Assembly: GCF_018861705.1 (NCBI RefSeq)
Contig: NZ_JAHLEC010000023.1
Span: forward strand, 1 to 49,124
DNA: 49,124 nucleotides
From: Clostridium psychrophilum
GTDB taxonomy: Bacteria > Bacillota > Clostridia > Clostridiales > Clostridiaceae
Direction: 5' to 3'
Shown: in pieces, positions 7,961 through 16,014 of the stretch
Position numbering within the stretch: the first letter of the stretch is position 1
Layout of the letters: every line of letters starts with the position of its first letter
Translations under genes and position numbers: made by a program
Notes under the pieces: generated by a model
What the model was told of the DNA's origin: nothing
Databases searched by the model: none
What the model saw: only the letters and a program-made list of their open reading frames with translations

Positions 7961-8285
7961 TATACCACTTCCTAATATTATTTTAGTTATTAGACATATA
8001 TTAATTTTTCAATCTATTTTGAATAAAAAGATCAACTATATATAAATAAGTCTCATTATGAATTATATAAGTATATTAATAAAAAATCAATTGCTATAAT
8101 ATTAAAATAAGTGAATTATATTAAAATAATCTCATTATCATATACTAAATCTTGATAATATTGTAACAAGTACATAATTAAATTTAATAAATATGTACGT
8201 ATAATAATTTACTATTAATTATGAGGTTAAATATTATAAAGCAAGGAAATGTATAGTTTACATTTCCTTGCTTTATAATTCTAAT
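7961..8285. other. 325-base gap between msrA and rluB
   Basis: It contains the msrA stem-loop at 8233-8279. The remaining 270 bases are AT-rich, and I see no gene and no confident promoter. Confidence 0.6.
8233..8279 (-). terminator. msrA terminator
   Basis: A 21-base-pair perfect stem (8233-8253 and 8259-8279) with loop TAGTT lies 7 bases after the msrA stop. The T-run on the minus strand is weak, but the stem is long. Confidence 0.75.
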
Positions 8286-8762
8286 TTAATTATCTAAATT
8301 AATGTGACAGTAACCACCAGGGTTTTTCTGTAAATATTTTTGATGATAATCTTCAGCATTATAAAAACAATGTAGAGGCTGAACTTCCGTAACTATTGGT
8401 TTATCGAATCTACTTTGTGTTTCTTTTTTTGTTTTTAATATAATATCTAAATCTTTCTCATCTTTATAATATATTCCACTCCTGTATTGATTACCGATAT
8501 CATTCCCTTGTCTGTTCGTTACAGTCGGATCTATAATTCCCCAAAACTTATTTAATATTTTTTCTAAAGTTACCTTCATTTCATCATATGTTATTAAACA
8601 AGCTTCAGCATGACCTGTGTTTCCAACACAAACTTCATCATAAGATGGATTATTTTTTTTACCATTAGCATACCCTACTTTTGTTTCAAAAATCCCACCT
8701 ATTTGGGACATATAAGCTTCTACGCCCCAAAAACATCCTCCTGCTACAACAATAGTTTTCAT
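8286..8762 (-). CDS. msrA: Peptide methionine-S-sulfoxide reductase A
   Basis: A 158-residue MsrA that reduces the S epimer of methionine sulfoxide in oxidised proteins, using thioredoxin. The N-terminal GGCFWGVE holds the catalytic cysteine (C10). [21 protein letters not shown] and [16 protein letters not shown] are the conserved substrate-pocket segments, and [15 protein letters not shown] is at the C-terminus with C152 as a probable resolving cysteine. The catalytic residue is an ordinary TGT-type cysteine, not selenocysteine as in some clostridial MsrA. No msrB is adjacent. Ribosome site GGCGGGG; apparently monocistronic. Confidence 0.96.
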   Translation of the reverse strand: MKTIVVAGGCFWGVEAYMSQIGGIFETKVGYANGKKNNPSYDEVCVGNTGHAEACLITYDEMKVTLEKILNKFWGIIDPTVTNRQGNDIGNQYRSGIYYKDEKDLDIILKTKKETQSRFDKPIVTEVQPLHCFYNAEDYHQKYLQKNPGGYCHINLDN

Positions 8763-8904
8763 TAAAACACCCCGCCTTTTGTATTATCCGTCCGAAATAA
8801 ATTACTAAAACCTAATAAATAATTATTTTCTTCCAGAGTCCATTAAATACAAATTTATATTATTAACTATACTAAATTATACCACAGGAATAATCTTATG
8901 AATA

Positions 8905-9234
8905 CTATACTACTTGTTGTTTATTATCTAAAAATTTAAAATCCTCAGCTACAACCTCAGTACTATATCTTTTATTCCCATCTTTGTCTAAATAACTGCT
9001 ACTAGAAAGTCGACCTGTTATAGCTAATTGGCTTCCTTTTTTTAAGTGCTTACATATTGTCTCAGCAAGTCCACTCCATGCCACAATATTAATAAAATCA
9101 GCCTCAGGTTGTAATTCTTTATGTGATACCCTATTAATAGCTATTGTAAATCTAGTATAAAACCCTTTTCCTTCGTTAAAACTCTTAAGTTCTAAATCTC
9201 TTGTTATTCTTCCAATTATTGATACTGTATTCAT
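8905..9234 (-). CDS. ssb: Short single-stranded DNA-binding protein without acidic tail
   Basis: A 109-residue OB-fold protein. MNTVSIIGRITRDLELK is the typical SSB first strand; FINIVAWSGLAETICKHLKKGSQLAITGRL carries the conserved core. It ends DNKQQVV directly after the OB fold. It lacks the glycine-rich linker and acidic DDDIPF-type tip that main SSBs use to recruit repair proteins. It is therefore probably an accessory paralogue (SsbB-like) rather than the main replication SSB, which is usually encoded between rpsF and rpsR. Its own promoter is at 9253-9281, and AAAGGAGAG precedes the start. Confidence 0.9.
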   Translation of the reverse strand: MNTVSIIGRITRDLELKSFNEGKGFYTRFTIAINRVSHKELQPEADFINIVAWSGLAETICKHLKKGSQLAITGRLSSSSYLDKDGNKRYSTEVVAEDFKFLDNKQQVV

Positions 9235-9252
9235 ATAATATCTCTCCTTTTG

Positions 9253-9281
9253 TTTATAGTATAGTAGAATGGGTTATTCAA
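9253..9281 (-). promoter_or_regulatory. Promoter of the short ssb
   Basis: On the minus strand -35 TTGAAT, a 17-base spacer and -10 TATAAA end about 20 bases before the start codon, leaving a short leader with the ribosome site. No LexA box was seen near it. Confidence 0.65.
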
Positions 9282-9437
9282 TACATAACAAGATTTAATC
9301 TCTAAAATGTAATTAAACAACTTTTAAAATTGTTGACAATAAAAAGGATTTTTATACAAACAAACGTTTGCTATTTTTAGAAGATTTTCAATTTTTTTAT
9401 TATTTCATGGTTAAAATCGATAATATTTAGTTTACAT

Positions 9438-9483
9438 TTTAGTGTTAGTTTACATAATAAAAGTTACGTGAACTAACACTAAA
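9438..9483. repeat. Inverted repeat beyond the uvsE terminator
   Basis: TTTAGTGTTAGTT (9438-9450) pairs perfectly with AACTAACACTAAA (9471-9483) around a 20-base loop. It directly abuts the uvsE terminator. The role is unknown; it may be a second terminator arm or a protein site. Confidence 0.5.
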
Positions 9484-9484
9484 T

Positions 9485-9520
9485 AATTAAAGAACACCCT
9501 ATGCTAGGTGTTCTTTAATT
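9485..9520. terminator. uvsE terminator
   Basis: A 14-base-pair perfect stem (9485-9498 and 9507-9520) centred on GAACACC/GGTGTTC, followed on the minus strand by a short T-rich stretch, 16 bases after the uvsE stop. Confidence 0.8.
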
Positions 9521-9536
9521 TACAATATTTACACAT

Positions 9537-10781
9537 TTAATAACAAAAATAGTATGAGTTAAGCATATATTCAGCGTTATACCTATCACATAGCTTTTTT
9601 AAATAAAGTTTGACATTTTGTTTATGATCTATATCTAAAATAAGTTTATTAAAATGATTTTTTTCTCTATCTGTAGCTTCATTTTTAACATAACCCCATA
9701 CATGCTCTGAAGTATTTATAAAACTTCCATTATCTTTATCAAGGTTTATTATTTCATCAACATAATCATAGAATTCTTCATAACTACATTTATCTTTTAC
9801 CAATTTACTGCAAACTTTATAATATCTATAATTTCTTTCCATTAACACATATTTATATTTAGACCACTGTTTTTCTATGATTGTACCATTTGTTAACTTA
9901 CCAATGTTATCAACTATAATATTACATTTTATTGCCGAAATATCCTTGTCTTTTACTTCTAGCATAATATCGGGATTAAACTCTTTAACTTCATCGTAAT
10001 ATTTTAAAAATTTTTTAACTATTATAGTATCAGAATGTGCACCCGTTTGTCTCTGGAGATTTTGCTGACTATAATGAACTTTTATATGCCCATCCTTTTT
10101 ATACCATGTTTTAGAAACCTTCACCAATATATCTTTAATAGACTCATTGCCTACGTGATTACACTCATGATGAAGATTATCAAATATTACTGGTATATTA
10201 ATTTCATTGCTTACAAAAAGCACATCATCGATATTAAATATTTTATCATCATTTTCAATTACAAGCCTATCTTTTACCGATTGTGACAATCTCTTGAAAT
10301 TTATAATAAACCTATTCATGGAGGCGCTCTTATCTCCATAACCTCCTCCAATATGAAGGATAATTTTATTACTCGAATCAACACCTAGACAATCAAGGAA
10401 TCTAGCGTGATATTCTAAATCTATAATTGCCTTTACTACAATCTCTTCTTTTTCAGCATTTAGTACTGTGTACTGACCTGGATGCATAGATACCCTCATA
10501 CCACATTCTTTTATAAATTTTCCTATTTCATTTAATTCATTTTTAAAATATTTGTACCATTTAATCTTATTAATGCTATGACTACCTAACGGAACTATAT
10601 CTGAGCTTATTCGAAATAAATTTATATTATACTTTTTATTATTTTCTAATATTTTTCTTAAATCTAATATATTTTGTTCAAGAACTTCTAAAAGCATTTT
10701 TTCTGAAAACTTTTTTACAGTTAATCTTCTATTTGTTCTTTCATTTATTGTAAGTGGAATGCATGCATATCCTATTTTCAT
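9537..10781 (-). CDS. uvsE: UV damage endonuclease UvsE with a YbgA/DUF1722-like C-terminal domain
   Basis: Residues 1-300 form a UVDE TIM barrel. It nicks DNA 5' of UV photoproducts, starting an alternative excision repair independent of UvrABC. Metal-binding motifs are seen in order: RVSMHPGQ (96-103), LHIGG (142-146), ENDD (176-179), DNLHH (201-205), VHYSQQ (235-240), HSD (249-251) and LEVKDKD (274-280). The remaining 110 residues go beyond the roughly 300-320-residue core. They include WSKYKYVLMERNYRYY and EHVWGYVKNEATDREKNHF and end with YMLNSYYF, a pattern I associate with the YbgA/DUF1722 domain; this is from memory and needs a profile search. The gene is monocistronic, with AGGAGA before the ATG. 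Confidence 0.92.
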   Translation of the reverse strand: MKIGYACIPLTINERTNRRLTVKKFSEKMLLEVLEQNILDLRKILENNKKYNINLFRISSDIVPLGSHSINKIKWYKYFKNELNEIGKFIKECGMRVSMHPGQYTVLNAEKEEIVVKAIIDLEYHARFLDCLGVDSSNKIILHIGGGYGDKSASMNRFIINFKRLSQSVKDRLVIENDDKIFNIDDVLFVSNEINIPVIFDNLHHECNHVGNESIKDILVKVSKTWYKKDGHIKVHYSQQNLQRQTGAHSDTIIVKKFLKYYDEVKEFNPDIMLEVKDKDISAIKCNIIVDNIGKLTNGTIIEKQWSKYKYVLMERNYRYYKVCSKLVKDKCSYEEFYDYVDEIINLDKDNGSFINTSEHVWGYVKNEATDREKNHFNKLILDIDHKQNVKLYLKKLCDRYNAEYMLNSYYFCY

Positions 10782-11195
10782 AATTATCTCCTATTTATAT
10801 TTCATTATTTTTTATATTTAAACATGTTGACATTAATGAGCAATACAAATATTATCCTCATTTCTACAACATTTATTTTTCCTCATTTGAGCACATAAAT
10901 ACTTCTAAAACACTAAAGAGTTACGAAAGTATATATAACTTTTATAACTCTTTCATTGTCTCGCGCTATTTTATATTTAGATATAAATTAGTATTTTTTA
11001 ATATGCTTATACTTCTTTGCTTGTTGTCTACTTTAATCACGTCTACGGCTACTCAGAAGTAATATATCTCATTGAATGAATGAATGCTTAGTGAAATTGT
11101 TATGTATCTATACGAGCTTCCTAATCAATAATTTTGATATGCATGAATTTTAAAGTTTTACATTTAAAACTTAACCTCAAAACTCAAATATCTAA
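10782..11195. other. 414-base gap between integrase and uvsE
   Basis: It contains a hairpin at 10915-10953 (AAAGAGTTA/TAACTCTTT with an inner AAAGT/ACTTT pairing) and otherwise AT-rich sequence. A weak uvsE promoter, TTGCTC and TAAATA 17 bases apart, lies about 40 bases before the start. No att-like direct repeats were recognised, and no gene is visible. Confidence 0.55.
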
Positions 11196-12173
11196 CTAAG
11201 ACAAATCAATCAAATCCCCAGCATTATGTTTTAACTTATCTATTGAATGGATATACCTATTAGTGGTAGCCAAATTTTTGTGTGCAGCAAAATCTCTAAC
11301 TTTTTCTACTGTAGCTCCTGCGAGTATTGCTAATGTTATTGCTGTATGTCTAGTAGAATGAACCTTTAAATTTTTATGTATACCAGCATTTCTAGCTACT
11401 TTTTTTATCATGTAATTTAAAGTGCTTGCATTTAATTTTTCTTTGTTTTTGCCATTAGACGAATGACCAATAAACAAATACTCCTCACCATTTACTATCT
11501 TATCTCTTTTAGTCAATTTAATATATTTATCAATCATATTTAGAACACTGCTTTGAAGCTTCACTATGTCATCTTTCCCACCTTTCCGTCTTACTTTCAC
11601 TACATTATATCCCGTATATGTAGTGATATGTTTTAGTTTAATGTTTATAATCTCAGATTTTCTTAACGCAGTAGTTAAAGCAAGCTCTAATATAGTTTTA
11701 TTCCTATGCCCTAGTATTGTGGAAGTATCAATACTTCCCAATAAAACCTTACACTCTTCCTTTGTTAAAAATTCAGTTTCTTTATTGTTAATTACTGGTT
11801 TTTCATCTTTTAAGTTTCCAAAAGGATTATATTTTATTATTTCAATACCTGTAGAATTGTCTTGATATTTTAATAACCATTTATAAAGTGCACTTAATGA
11901 TGATATTTTTCTATTTATGGTAGCCGAGGACATGTTTTGATCCATTAATTTCATTATAAAATTTTGTGTATGTACTATAGTCACCTTTCTAATGTCCTCA
12001 ATTCTAATATCTAATATAGAATCAACACAAAAAAAATCTTTTATATCACGTTCATAACTTTTAGAAGTATAAATACTTTTCCTAGCTTTTATTTCAAGGA
12101 AATAGCATATAAAATGTTCGTTATTTATTTTTATATCTGAATTACAGTTATTATCTATAATACTATCTATCAT
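11196..12173 (-). CDS. Tyrosine-type site-specific recombinase
   Basis: A 325-residue integrase of the XerC/XerD type. It has an N-terminal SAM-like core-binding domain (about residues 20-110, including ATINRKISSLSALYKWLLK) and a C-terminal catalytic domain. Catalytic residues visible are R in TTALRKSEI, H-x-x-R in HSTRHTAIT, H in AAHKNL, and the nucleophile Y in TTNRYIHS. The start at 12173 has AAAGGAGAA upstream; the longer frame begins with TTG inside the ptsH terminator and is rejected. It stands alone: no excisionase, phage or transposon genes are next to it, so it may be a remnant or a stand-alone recombinase. It has no obvious promoter of its own. Confidence 0.88.
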   Translation of the reverse strand: MIDSIIDNNCNSDIKINNEHFICYFLEIKARKSIYTSKSYERDIKDFFCVDSILDIRIEDIRKVTIVHTQNFIMKLMDQNMSSATINRKISSLSALYKWLLKYQDNSTGIEIIKYNPFGNLKDEKPVINNKETEFLTKEECKVLLGSIDTSTILGHRNKTILELALTTALRKSEIINIKLKHITTYTGYNVVKVRRKGGKDDIVKLQSSVLNMIDKYIKLTKRDKIVNGEEYLFIGHSSNGKNKEKLNASTLNYMIKKVARNAGIHKNLKVHSTRHTAITLAILAGATVEKVRDFAAHKNLATTNRYIHSIDKLKHNAGDLIDLS

Positions 12174-12200
12174 ATATGTATTCTCCTTTAATATATTTAT

Positions 12201-12251
12201 ATACATTTTAAAAAGCTGCAAACAGAAAGTTAGCAGCTTTTTAAAATGTAT
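12201..12251. terminator. Bidirectional-type terminator after ptsH
   Basis: A perfect 19-base-pair inverted repeat (12201-12219 and 12233-12251) with A/T runs at both bases of the stem. It lies 9 bases after the ptsH stop and 28 bases before the recombinase start, so the recombinase depends on read-through or on an unseen promoter. Confidence 0.85.
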
Positions 12252-12260
12252 AGGTTATAA

Positions 12261-12521
12261 TTATTCCTCTAAAGATTTAATTAGTTTTACTATTTCCTCT
12301 AATGCCAATTTTTCATCGGTGCCATTAGCTATAACGTTTACAGTAGTGTCTGGTCCCACTCCTAGAGATAAAATACCTATTAAACTTTTAATATTAGCTT
12401 TCTTCCCCATAAATTCTATTCCTATATCTGATTTGAAAGAAGCAGCCTTTCTTACTAATAATGTAGCCGGTCTAGCATGTAGTCCTTTAGAATTACTAAC
12501 TTTAACTTCTTTTGTAACCAC
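12261..12521 (-). CDS. ptsH: Phosphocarrier protein HPr
   Basis: An 86-residue HPr, the histidine phosphocarrier between enzyme I and the sugar-specific EII components of the phosphotransferase system. H15, the PEP-dependent phosphorylation site, is in SKGLHARPA. S46, the regulatory site of HPr kinase, is in NIKSLIGILSLG. Both sites are present, so this is a functional HPr and not Crh, which lacks the histidine. The start is GTG at 12521 with GAGGTG upstream. ptsI is not adjacent, as is common in clostridia. Confidence 0.96.
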   Translation of the reverse strand: MVTKEVKVSNSKGLHARPATLLVRKAASFKSDIGIEFMGKKANIKSLIGILSLGVGPDTTVNVIANGTDEKLALEEIVKLIKSLEE

Positions 12522-12551
12522 TTTACTTCACCTCAATATTTTTATAGTAGT

Positions 12552-12586
12552 ATGAACTAATAATAGACAAATTACTATTAGTTCAT
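12552..12586. repeat. Inverted repeat in the ptsH leader
   Basis: ATGAACTAATA (12552-12562) pairs with TATTAGTTCAT (12576-12586). It lies between the ptsH promoter and its start, and also 30 bases after the aspB-type stop. It could be that gene's weak terminator or an mRNA hairpin of ptsH. No T-run follows on the minus strand. Confidence 0.5.
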
Positions 12587-12592
12587 GATAAT

Positions 12593-12621
12593 ATAATATC
12601 ATTAAAAAGTTTCTAAATCAA
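12593..12621 (-). promoter_or_regulatory. ptsH promoter
   Basis: On the minus strand -35 TTGATT and -10 TATTAT are 17 bases apart. The -35 overlaps the stop codon region of the upstream aminotransferase. Confidence 0.6.
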
Positions 12622-13814
12622 TTCTGAATTTTTTTAACAAATTTTGCTATTCTATCAAGTCCATTTTTTATGTTTTCCACGGAAGTAGCATATGATATTC
12701 TAATATAATTATCTACGCCAAATGCTATACCTGGAATAACAGCAACTTTTTCTTTTTCAAGTAAAATGTTCGAAAAAATAATTGAATTTTTTATAACCCT
12801 TCCATCCACAGATTTGTTCAATGTTTTACATATATTTACCATAACATAAAAAGCTCCTTCGGGTTTTATGCAGGATAAATTATTAATGCCATTAATTCTT
12901 TCTACCATATAGTCTCTTCTTAACTTAAATTGCTCAATCATTTTGTAGACTTGATCTTGATTACCATTTAATGCTTCAACAGATGCATATTGAGCAATTG
13001 AATTAGGATTAGATGTAGTATGACTTTGAATATTAGACATCAATGATATTATTTCTGAATTTCCTGCTGCATAACCTATTCTCCATCCTGTCATAGCATA
13101 TGCTTTAGAAACACCATTAATTACAATAGTTCTGTTGTAAGCATCTTCTGAAAGACTTGCTATGCTAATATGTTTACTACTACCATATAATAACTTTTCA
13201 TAAATTTCATCTGATATTATAATCAAGTTGTTTTTTTTCGAAAATTCAGCAATTTCTGTAAGTTCTTCACTTGAATATACTGTCCCCGTAGGGTTATTGG
13301 GACTATTTAGCACTATCGCTTTAGATTTAGAAGTTACTACTTGTTTAAGATTTTTAATTGTTAATTTAAATTTATTAATTTCTTCTGTTTCTACATAAAC
13401 AGGTTGTCCATCTGCTAATTTAACTAGTTCTGGATAACTAACCCAATATGGAGATCCAATAATAACCTCATCTCCAGGATTTAAAATAGCTTGAAAAACA
13501 TTAGCTAAACATTGTTTTGCTCCAGTAGAAACTATAATTTGAGATGGCACATAATTTAAGTTATTATCCGTGTTGAATTTTTTAATTATTGCTTGCTTTA
13601 GTTCAATAATACCTGAAGTTGCTGTATATTTAGTCATTCCGTTTTTAATTGCCTCTATCGCCGCTTCTTGAATATTTATTGGTGTATTAAAATCTGGTTC
13701 ACCAGCACCAAATCCTATGACATCTATACCATTAGCTTTCATCTTTTTAGCCTTAGCAGTTATGGATAATGTCAAAGATGCTGATATTTGTCCAGCTTTT
13801 TTAGATAATAACAT
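12618..13814 (-). CDS. aspB: Aspartate aminotransferase-type PLP enzyme
   Basis: A 398-residue class I aminotransferase, closest in motif layout to Bacillus AspB-type (subgroup I-beta) enzymes. Motifs are GAGEPDFNTP (residues 36-45), SPNNPTG, SDEIYEKLLY, and INGVSKAYAMTGWRIGY with the pyridoxal lysine K237. GIAFG and YIRISYA near the end hold the substrate carboxylate-binding arginine. It probably interconverts aspartate and oxaloacetate with glutamate; substrate range is inferred. A long leader of about 120 bases follows its promoter. Ribosome site GGGGG precedes the ATG. Confidence 0.92.
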   Translation of the reverse strand: MLLSKKAGQISASLTLSITAKAKKMKANGIDVIGFGAGEPDFNTPINIQEAAIEAIKNGMTKYTATSGIIELKQAIIKKFNTDNNLNYVPSQIIVSTGAKQCLANVFQAILNPGDEVIIGSPYWVSYPELVKLADGQPVYVETEEINKFKLTIKNLKQVVTSKSKAIVLNSPNNPTGTVYSSEELTEIAEFSKKNNLIIISDEIYEKLLYGSSKHISIASLSEDAYNRTIVINGVSKAYAMTGWRIGYAAGNSEIISLMSNIQSHTTSNPNSIAQYASVEALNGNQDQVYKMIEQFKLRRDYMVERINGINNLSCIKPEGAFYVMVNICKTLNKSVDGRVIKNSIIFSNILLEKEKVAVIPGIAFGVDNYIRISYATSVENIKNGLDRIAKFVKKIQN

Positions 13815-13937
13815 TTTTTTACCCCCATACTTATATTCGCTTATGTTACTTATATGTCTTATTAATTTGAGTATAGATTACATAATCCAACTAATATTTT
13901 ATTTTAAATCAATTAATATTTAAAAACATACGCTACT

Positions 13938-13966
13938 AATATATCATTTCTTTTTAGTAATGTAAA
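13938..13966 (-). promoter_or_regulatory. aspB-type gene promoter
   Basis: On the minus strand -35 TTTACA, a 17-base spacer and -10 TATATT, about 120 bases before the start codon. Confidence 0.65.
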
Positions 13967-14090
13967 TGGAACAACTATATTTTGCATCCTTAAAATATGC
14001 AAGAAGTAAAATATTTACTTTAATTAAAAAATAATTTACTATCTTATAAGTCCTATTTATACTTATTATTTAAATTCTTTTATATTAAAA

Positions 14091-14133
14091 AATCCTCTTG
14101 TAATTTAGAAATATTCTAAATTACAAGAGGATT
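14091..14133. terminator. rny terminator
   Basis: A 20-base-pair perfect stem (14091-14110 and 14114-14133) with an ATA loop and T-runs on both strands, 12 bases after the rny stop. Confidence 0.88.
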
Positions 14134-14145
14134 TTTTCTAGTGAC

Positions 14146-15702
14146 TTATTTAGCATAATCTATAGCTCTTGTTTCTCTAATTACATTTACCTTGATTTGG
14201 CCTGGATATTCTAGTTCATTTTCAATTCTTTTAACTAGATTTCTTGCCAATTCAGCCGCTCCTGCATCATCAATTACATCTGGTTTAATCATAATTCGAA
14301 CTTCTCTTCCAGCTTGAATAGCATAGGACTTCTCCACGCCTTCATAAGAATTTGCAATTTCTTCTAATTTTTCTAATCTTTTAATGTATGCTTCTAAGGT
14401 CTCTCTTCTTGCACCTGGTCTTGCAGCTGATATAGCATCTGCCGCTTGAACTAATATTGCTTCAAGAGATTGTAATTCAACATCGCCATGATGTGCTGCA
14501 ATAGCGTTCACTACTATAGGTGATTCATGATGTTTCTTCGCTATTTCTGAACCAATAAGTGCATGTGGTCCTTCGACCTCATGGTCTACTGCTTTACCAA
14601 TATCATGAAGTAATCCACATCTTTTTGCGAGTGTTGGATCAATTCCAAGTTCTGACGCCATAAGTCCAGCTAAATACGAAACTTCTATTGAATGTTTTAA
14701 TACATTTTGGCCATAACTAGTTCTGTATTTGAGTCTTCCAAGTAACCTAATAATTTCTGAATGAAGACCATGTACTCCCGTTTCAAAAGTAGCTTGTTCG
14801 CCTTCTTCTCTTATGTCGCTCTCAACTTCTTTTTTAGCTTTTTCTACCATTTCTTCAATTCTAGCAGGATGAATTCTTCCATCTACTATTAATTTTTCAA
14901 GTGCTATTCTAGCAACTTCACGCCTTATAGGATCAAATGCTGAAAGAATTACCGCTTCCGGTGTATCATCTATTATTAAATCTACACCCGTAAGTGTTTC
15001 TAGAGTTCGAATATTTCTACCCTCTCTACCTATTATTCTTCCTTTCATCTCATCATTAGGAAGAGACACTACGTGGACTGTTGTTTCTGCAACATGGTCA
15101 GCCGCACATCTTTGAATTGCATAAGTAATAATTTCTCTTGCTTTTTTATCAGCTTCTTCTTTTGCTTTAGTTTCAATTTCTTTAATCATAATTGCAGCGT
15201 CATGTTTAATTTCTTTTCTTATTTCTTCTAATAAAACTTGTTTTGCTTCTTCTGCAGTTAATCCTGATAATCTTTCTAATTCCCCTCTTTGCTTTTTGTA
15301 TAAATCTTGTACACTTTCTTCAACTGTCTCAATTTCCTGTTGTTTTTTACTAAGATTTTCTTCTTTTCTCTCTAGCACATCACTTTTCTTATCTAAAGAT
15401 TCCTCTCTTTGGATATTTCTTCTTTCTAACCTTTGAACCTCGTTACGTCTTTCTCTTGTTTCTTTTTCCAAATCGGTTCTAAGTCTGTGAACTTCTTCCT
15501 TTGCCTCTAAAATCGCCTCTTTTTTTCTTGTTTCAGCATCTTTTACACTTTCATCAAGAATTTTTTTGGCTTCTTTTTCTGCCTTGGAAATATTTGCTTG
15601 AGATATATTTTTTCTTATATAAATTACAACAAAAATACCTACTAAAACAACAACCAAAATAGCACTTGCTAATATGAGCATTGTTTGACTTTTAGCATCC
15701 AT
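14146..15702 (-). CDS. rny: Ribonuclease Y
   Basis: A 518-residue membrane-anchored endoribonuclease that starts decay of much mRNA in Firmicutes and is a core of the degradosome-like network. One N-terminal transmembrane segment (about residues 8-28) is followed by a long coiled coil (about 35-190, rich in E, K and R). A KH domain with [15 protein letters not shown] and an HD phosphohydrolase domain with [10 protein letters not shown] and [12 protein letters not shown] follow. Length matches the family. Its promoter is at 15826-15854 and it is transcribed alone. It directly follows recA; pnp is encoded 10 kb upstream in the same orientation. Confidence 0.97.
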   Translation of the reverse strand: MDAKSQTMLILASAILVVVLVGIFVVIYIRKNISQANISKAEKEAKKILDESVKDAETRKKEAILEAKEEVHRLRTDLEKETRERRNEVQRLERRNIQREESLDKKSDVLERKEENLSKKQQEIETVEESVQDLYKKQRGELERLSGLTAEEAKQVLLEEIRKEIKHDAAIMIKEIETKAKEEADKKAREIITYAIQRCAADHVAETTVHVVSLPNDEMKGRIIGREGRNIRTLETLTGVDLIIDDTPEAVILSAFDPIRREVARIALEKLIVDGRIHPARIEEMVEKAKKEVESDIREEGEQATFETGVHGLHSEIIRLLGRLKYRTSYGQNVLKHSIEVSYLAGLMASELGIDPTLAKRCGLLHDIGKAVDHEVEGPHALIGSEIAKKHHESPIVVNAIAAHHGDVELQSLEAILVQAADAISAARPGARRETLEAYIKRLEKLEEIANSYEGVEKSYAIQAGREVRIMIKPDVIDDAGAAELARNLVKRIENELEYPGQIKVNVIRETRAIDYAK

Positions 15703-15825
15703 TGATTATCAACACCTCCTTTTCCTATTTTCAAATCTATTTAAGAGTAAACATGAAAGCTAGAAAAAGGTGTCATACTTATTAATTGGTAGCAATTAAA
15801 ATATGCTAAACCAGTATTTGTATTT

Positions 15826-15854
15826 ATTTTATATTACTTTTCAATTAATGTCAA
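15826..15854 (-). promoter_or_regulatory. rny promoter
   Basis: On the minus strand a perfect -35 TTGACA, a 17-base spacer and -10 TAAAAT. This is one of the best SigA-type matches in the window. Confidence 0.75.
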
Positions 15855-15994
15855 GATTATAACATTTAAATAAATCATATTACTATTATAATATAGTCTA
15901 CTAATCATTAGCATATTATTACTTGTTGAAAAATTCAAATTAATATATAAATTCAAAATAGTCAAAATATATATTAATAATTAACTAAAGAAAA

Positions 15995-16014
15995 AAGCAA
16001 GTAAAAACTCGCTT
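15995..16014 (-). terminator. recA terminator
   Basis: AAGCAAGT (15995-16002) pairs with ACTCGCTT (16007-16014) and is followed on the minus strand by TTTTTC. It touches the recA stop codon. Confidence 0.75.

Larger units (their letters stand above)
9235..9536. other. 302-base gap between uvsE and ssb
   Basis: It holds the ssb promoter, the uvsE terminator (9485-9520), a separate inverted repeat (9438-9483), two 11-base direct copies of TTAGTTTACAT (9427 and 9445), and the palindrome CAAACGTTTG (9361-9370). No gene is visible. Confidence 0.65.
13815..14145. other. 331-base gap between rny and aspB-type gene
   Basis: It contains the rny terminator (14091-14133), the aspB promoter (13938-13966) and an aspB leader of about 120 bases. 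There is a small inverted repeat TTGCAT/ATGCAA near 13981-14003. No gene is visible. Confidence 0.65.
15703..16014. other. 312-base gap between recA and rny
   Basis: It contains the recA terminator (15995-16014), the rny promoter (15826-15854) and an rny leader of roughly 115 bases. Nothing else was recognised. Confidence 0.65.

Noticed and set aside
9361-9370. CAAACGTTTG palindrome as a catabolite-responsive (cre) site
   Set aside because: It deviates from the cre consensus at two key positions and no catabolic gene is near.
10820-10845. AACATGTT before uvsE as a LexA box
   Set aside because: It does not fit GAAC-N4-GTTC; UvsE control by LexA cannot be supported here.
10782-11195. Possible decayed gene between integrase and uvsE
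   Set aside because: Minus-strand frames are short, broken by many stops, and I recognised no protein family in them.
12174-12221. Longer recombinase starting with TTG at 12221
   Set aside because: The start lies inside the ptsH terminator loop and has no ribosome site; ATG 12173 has AAAGGAGAA.
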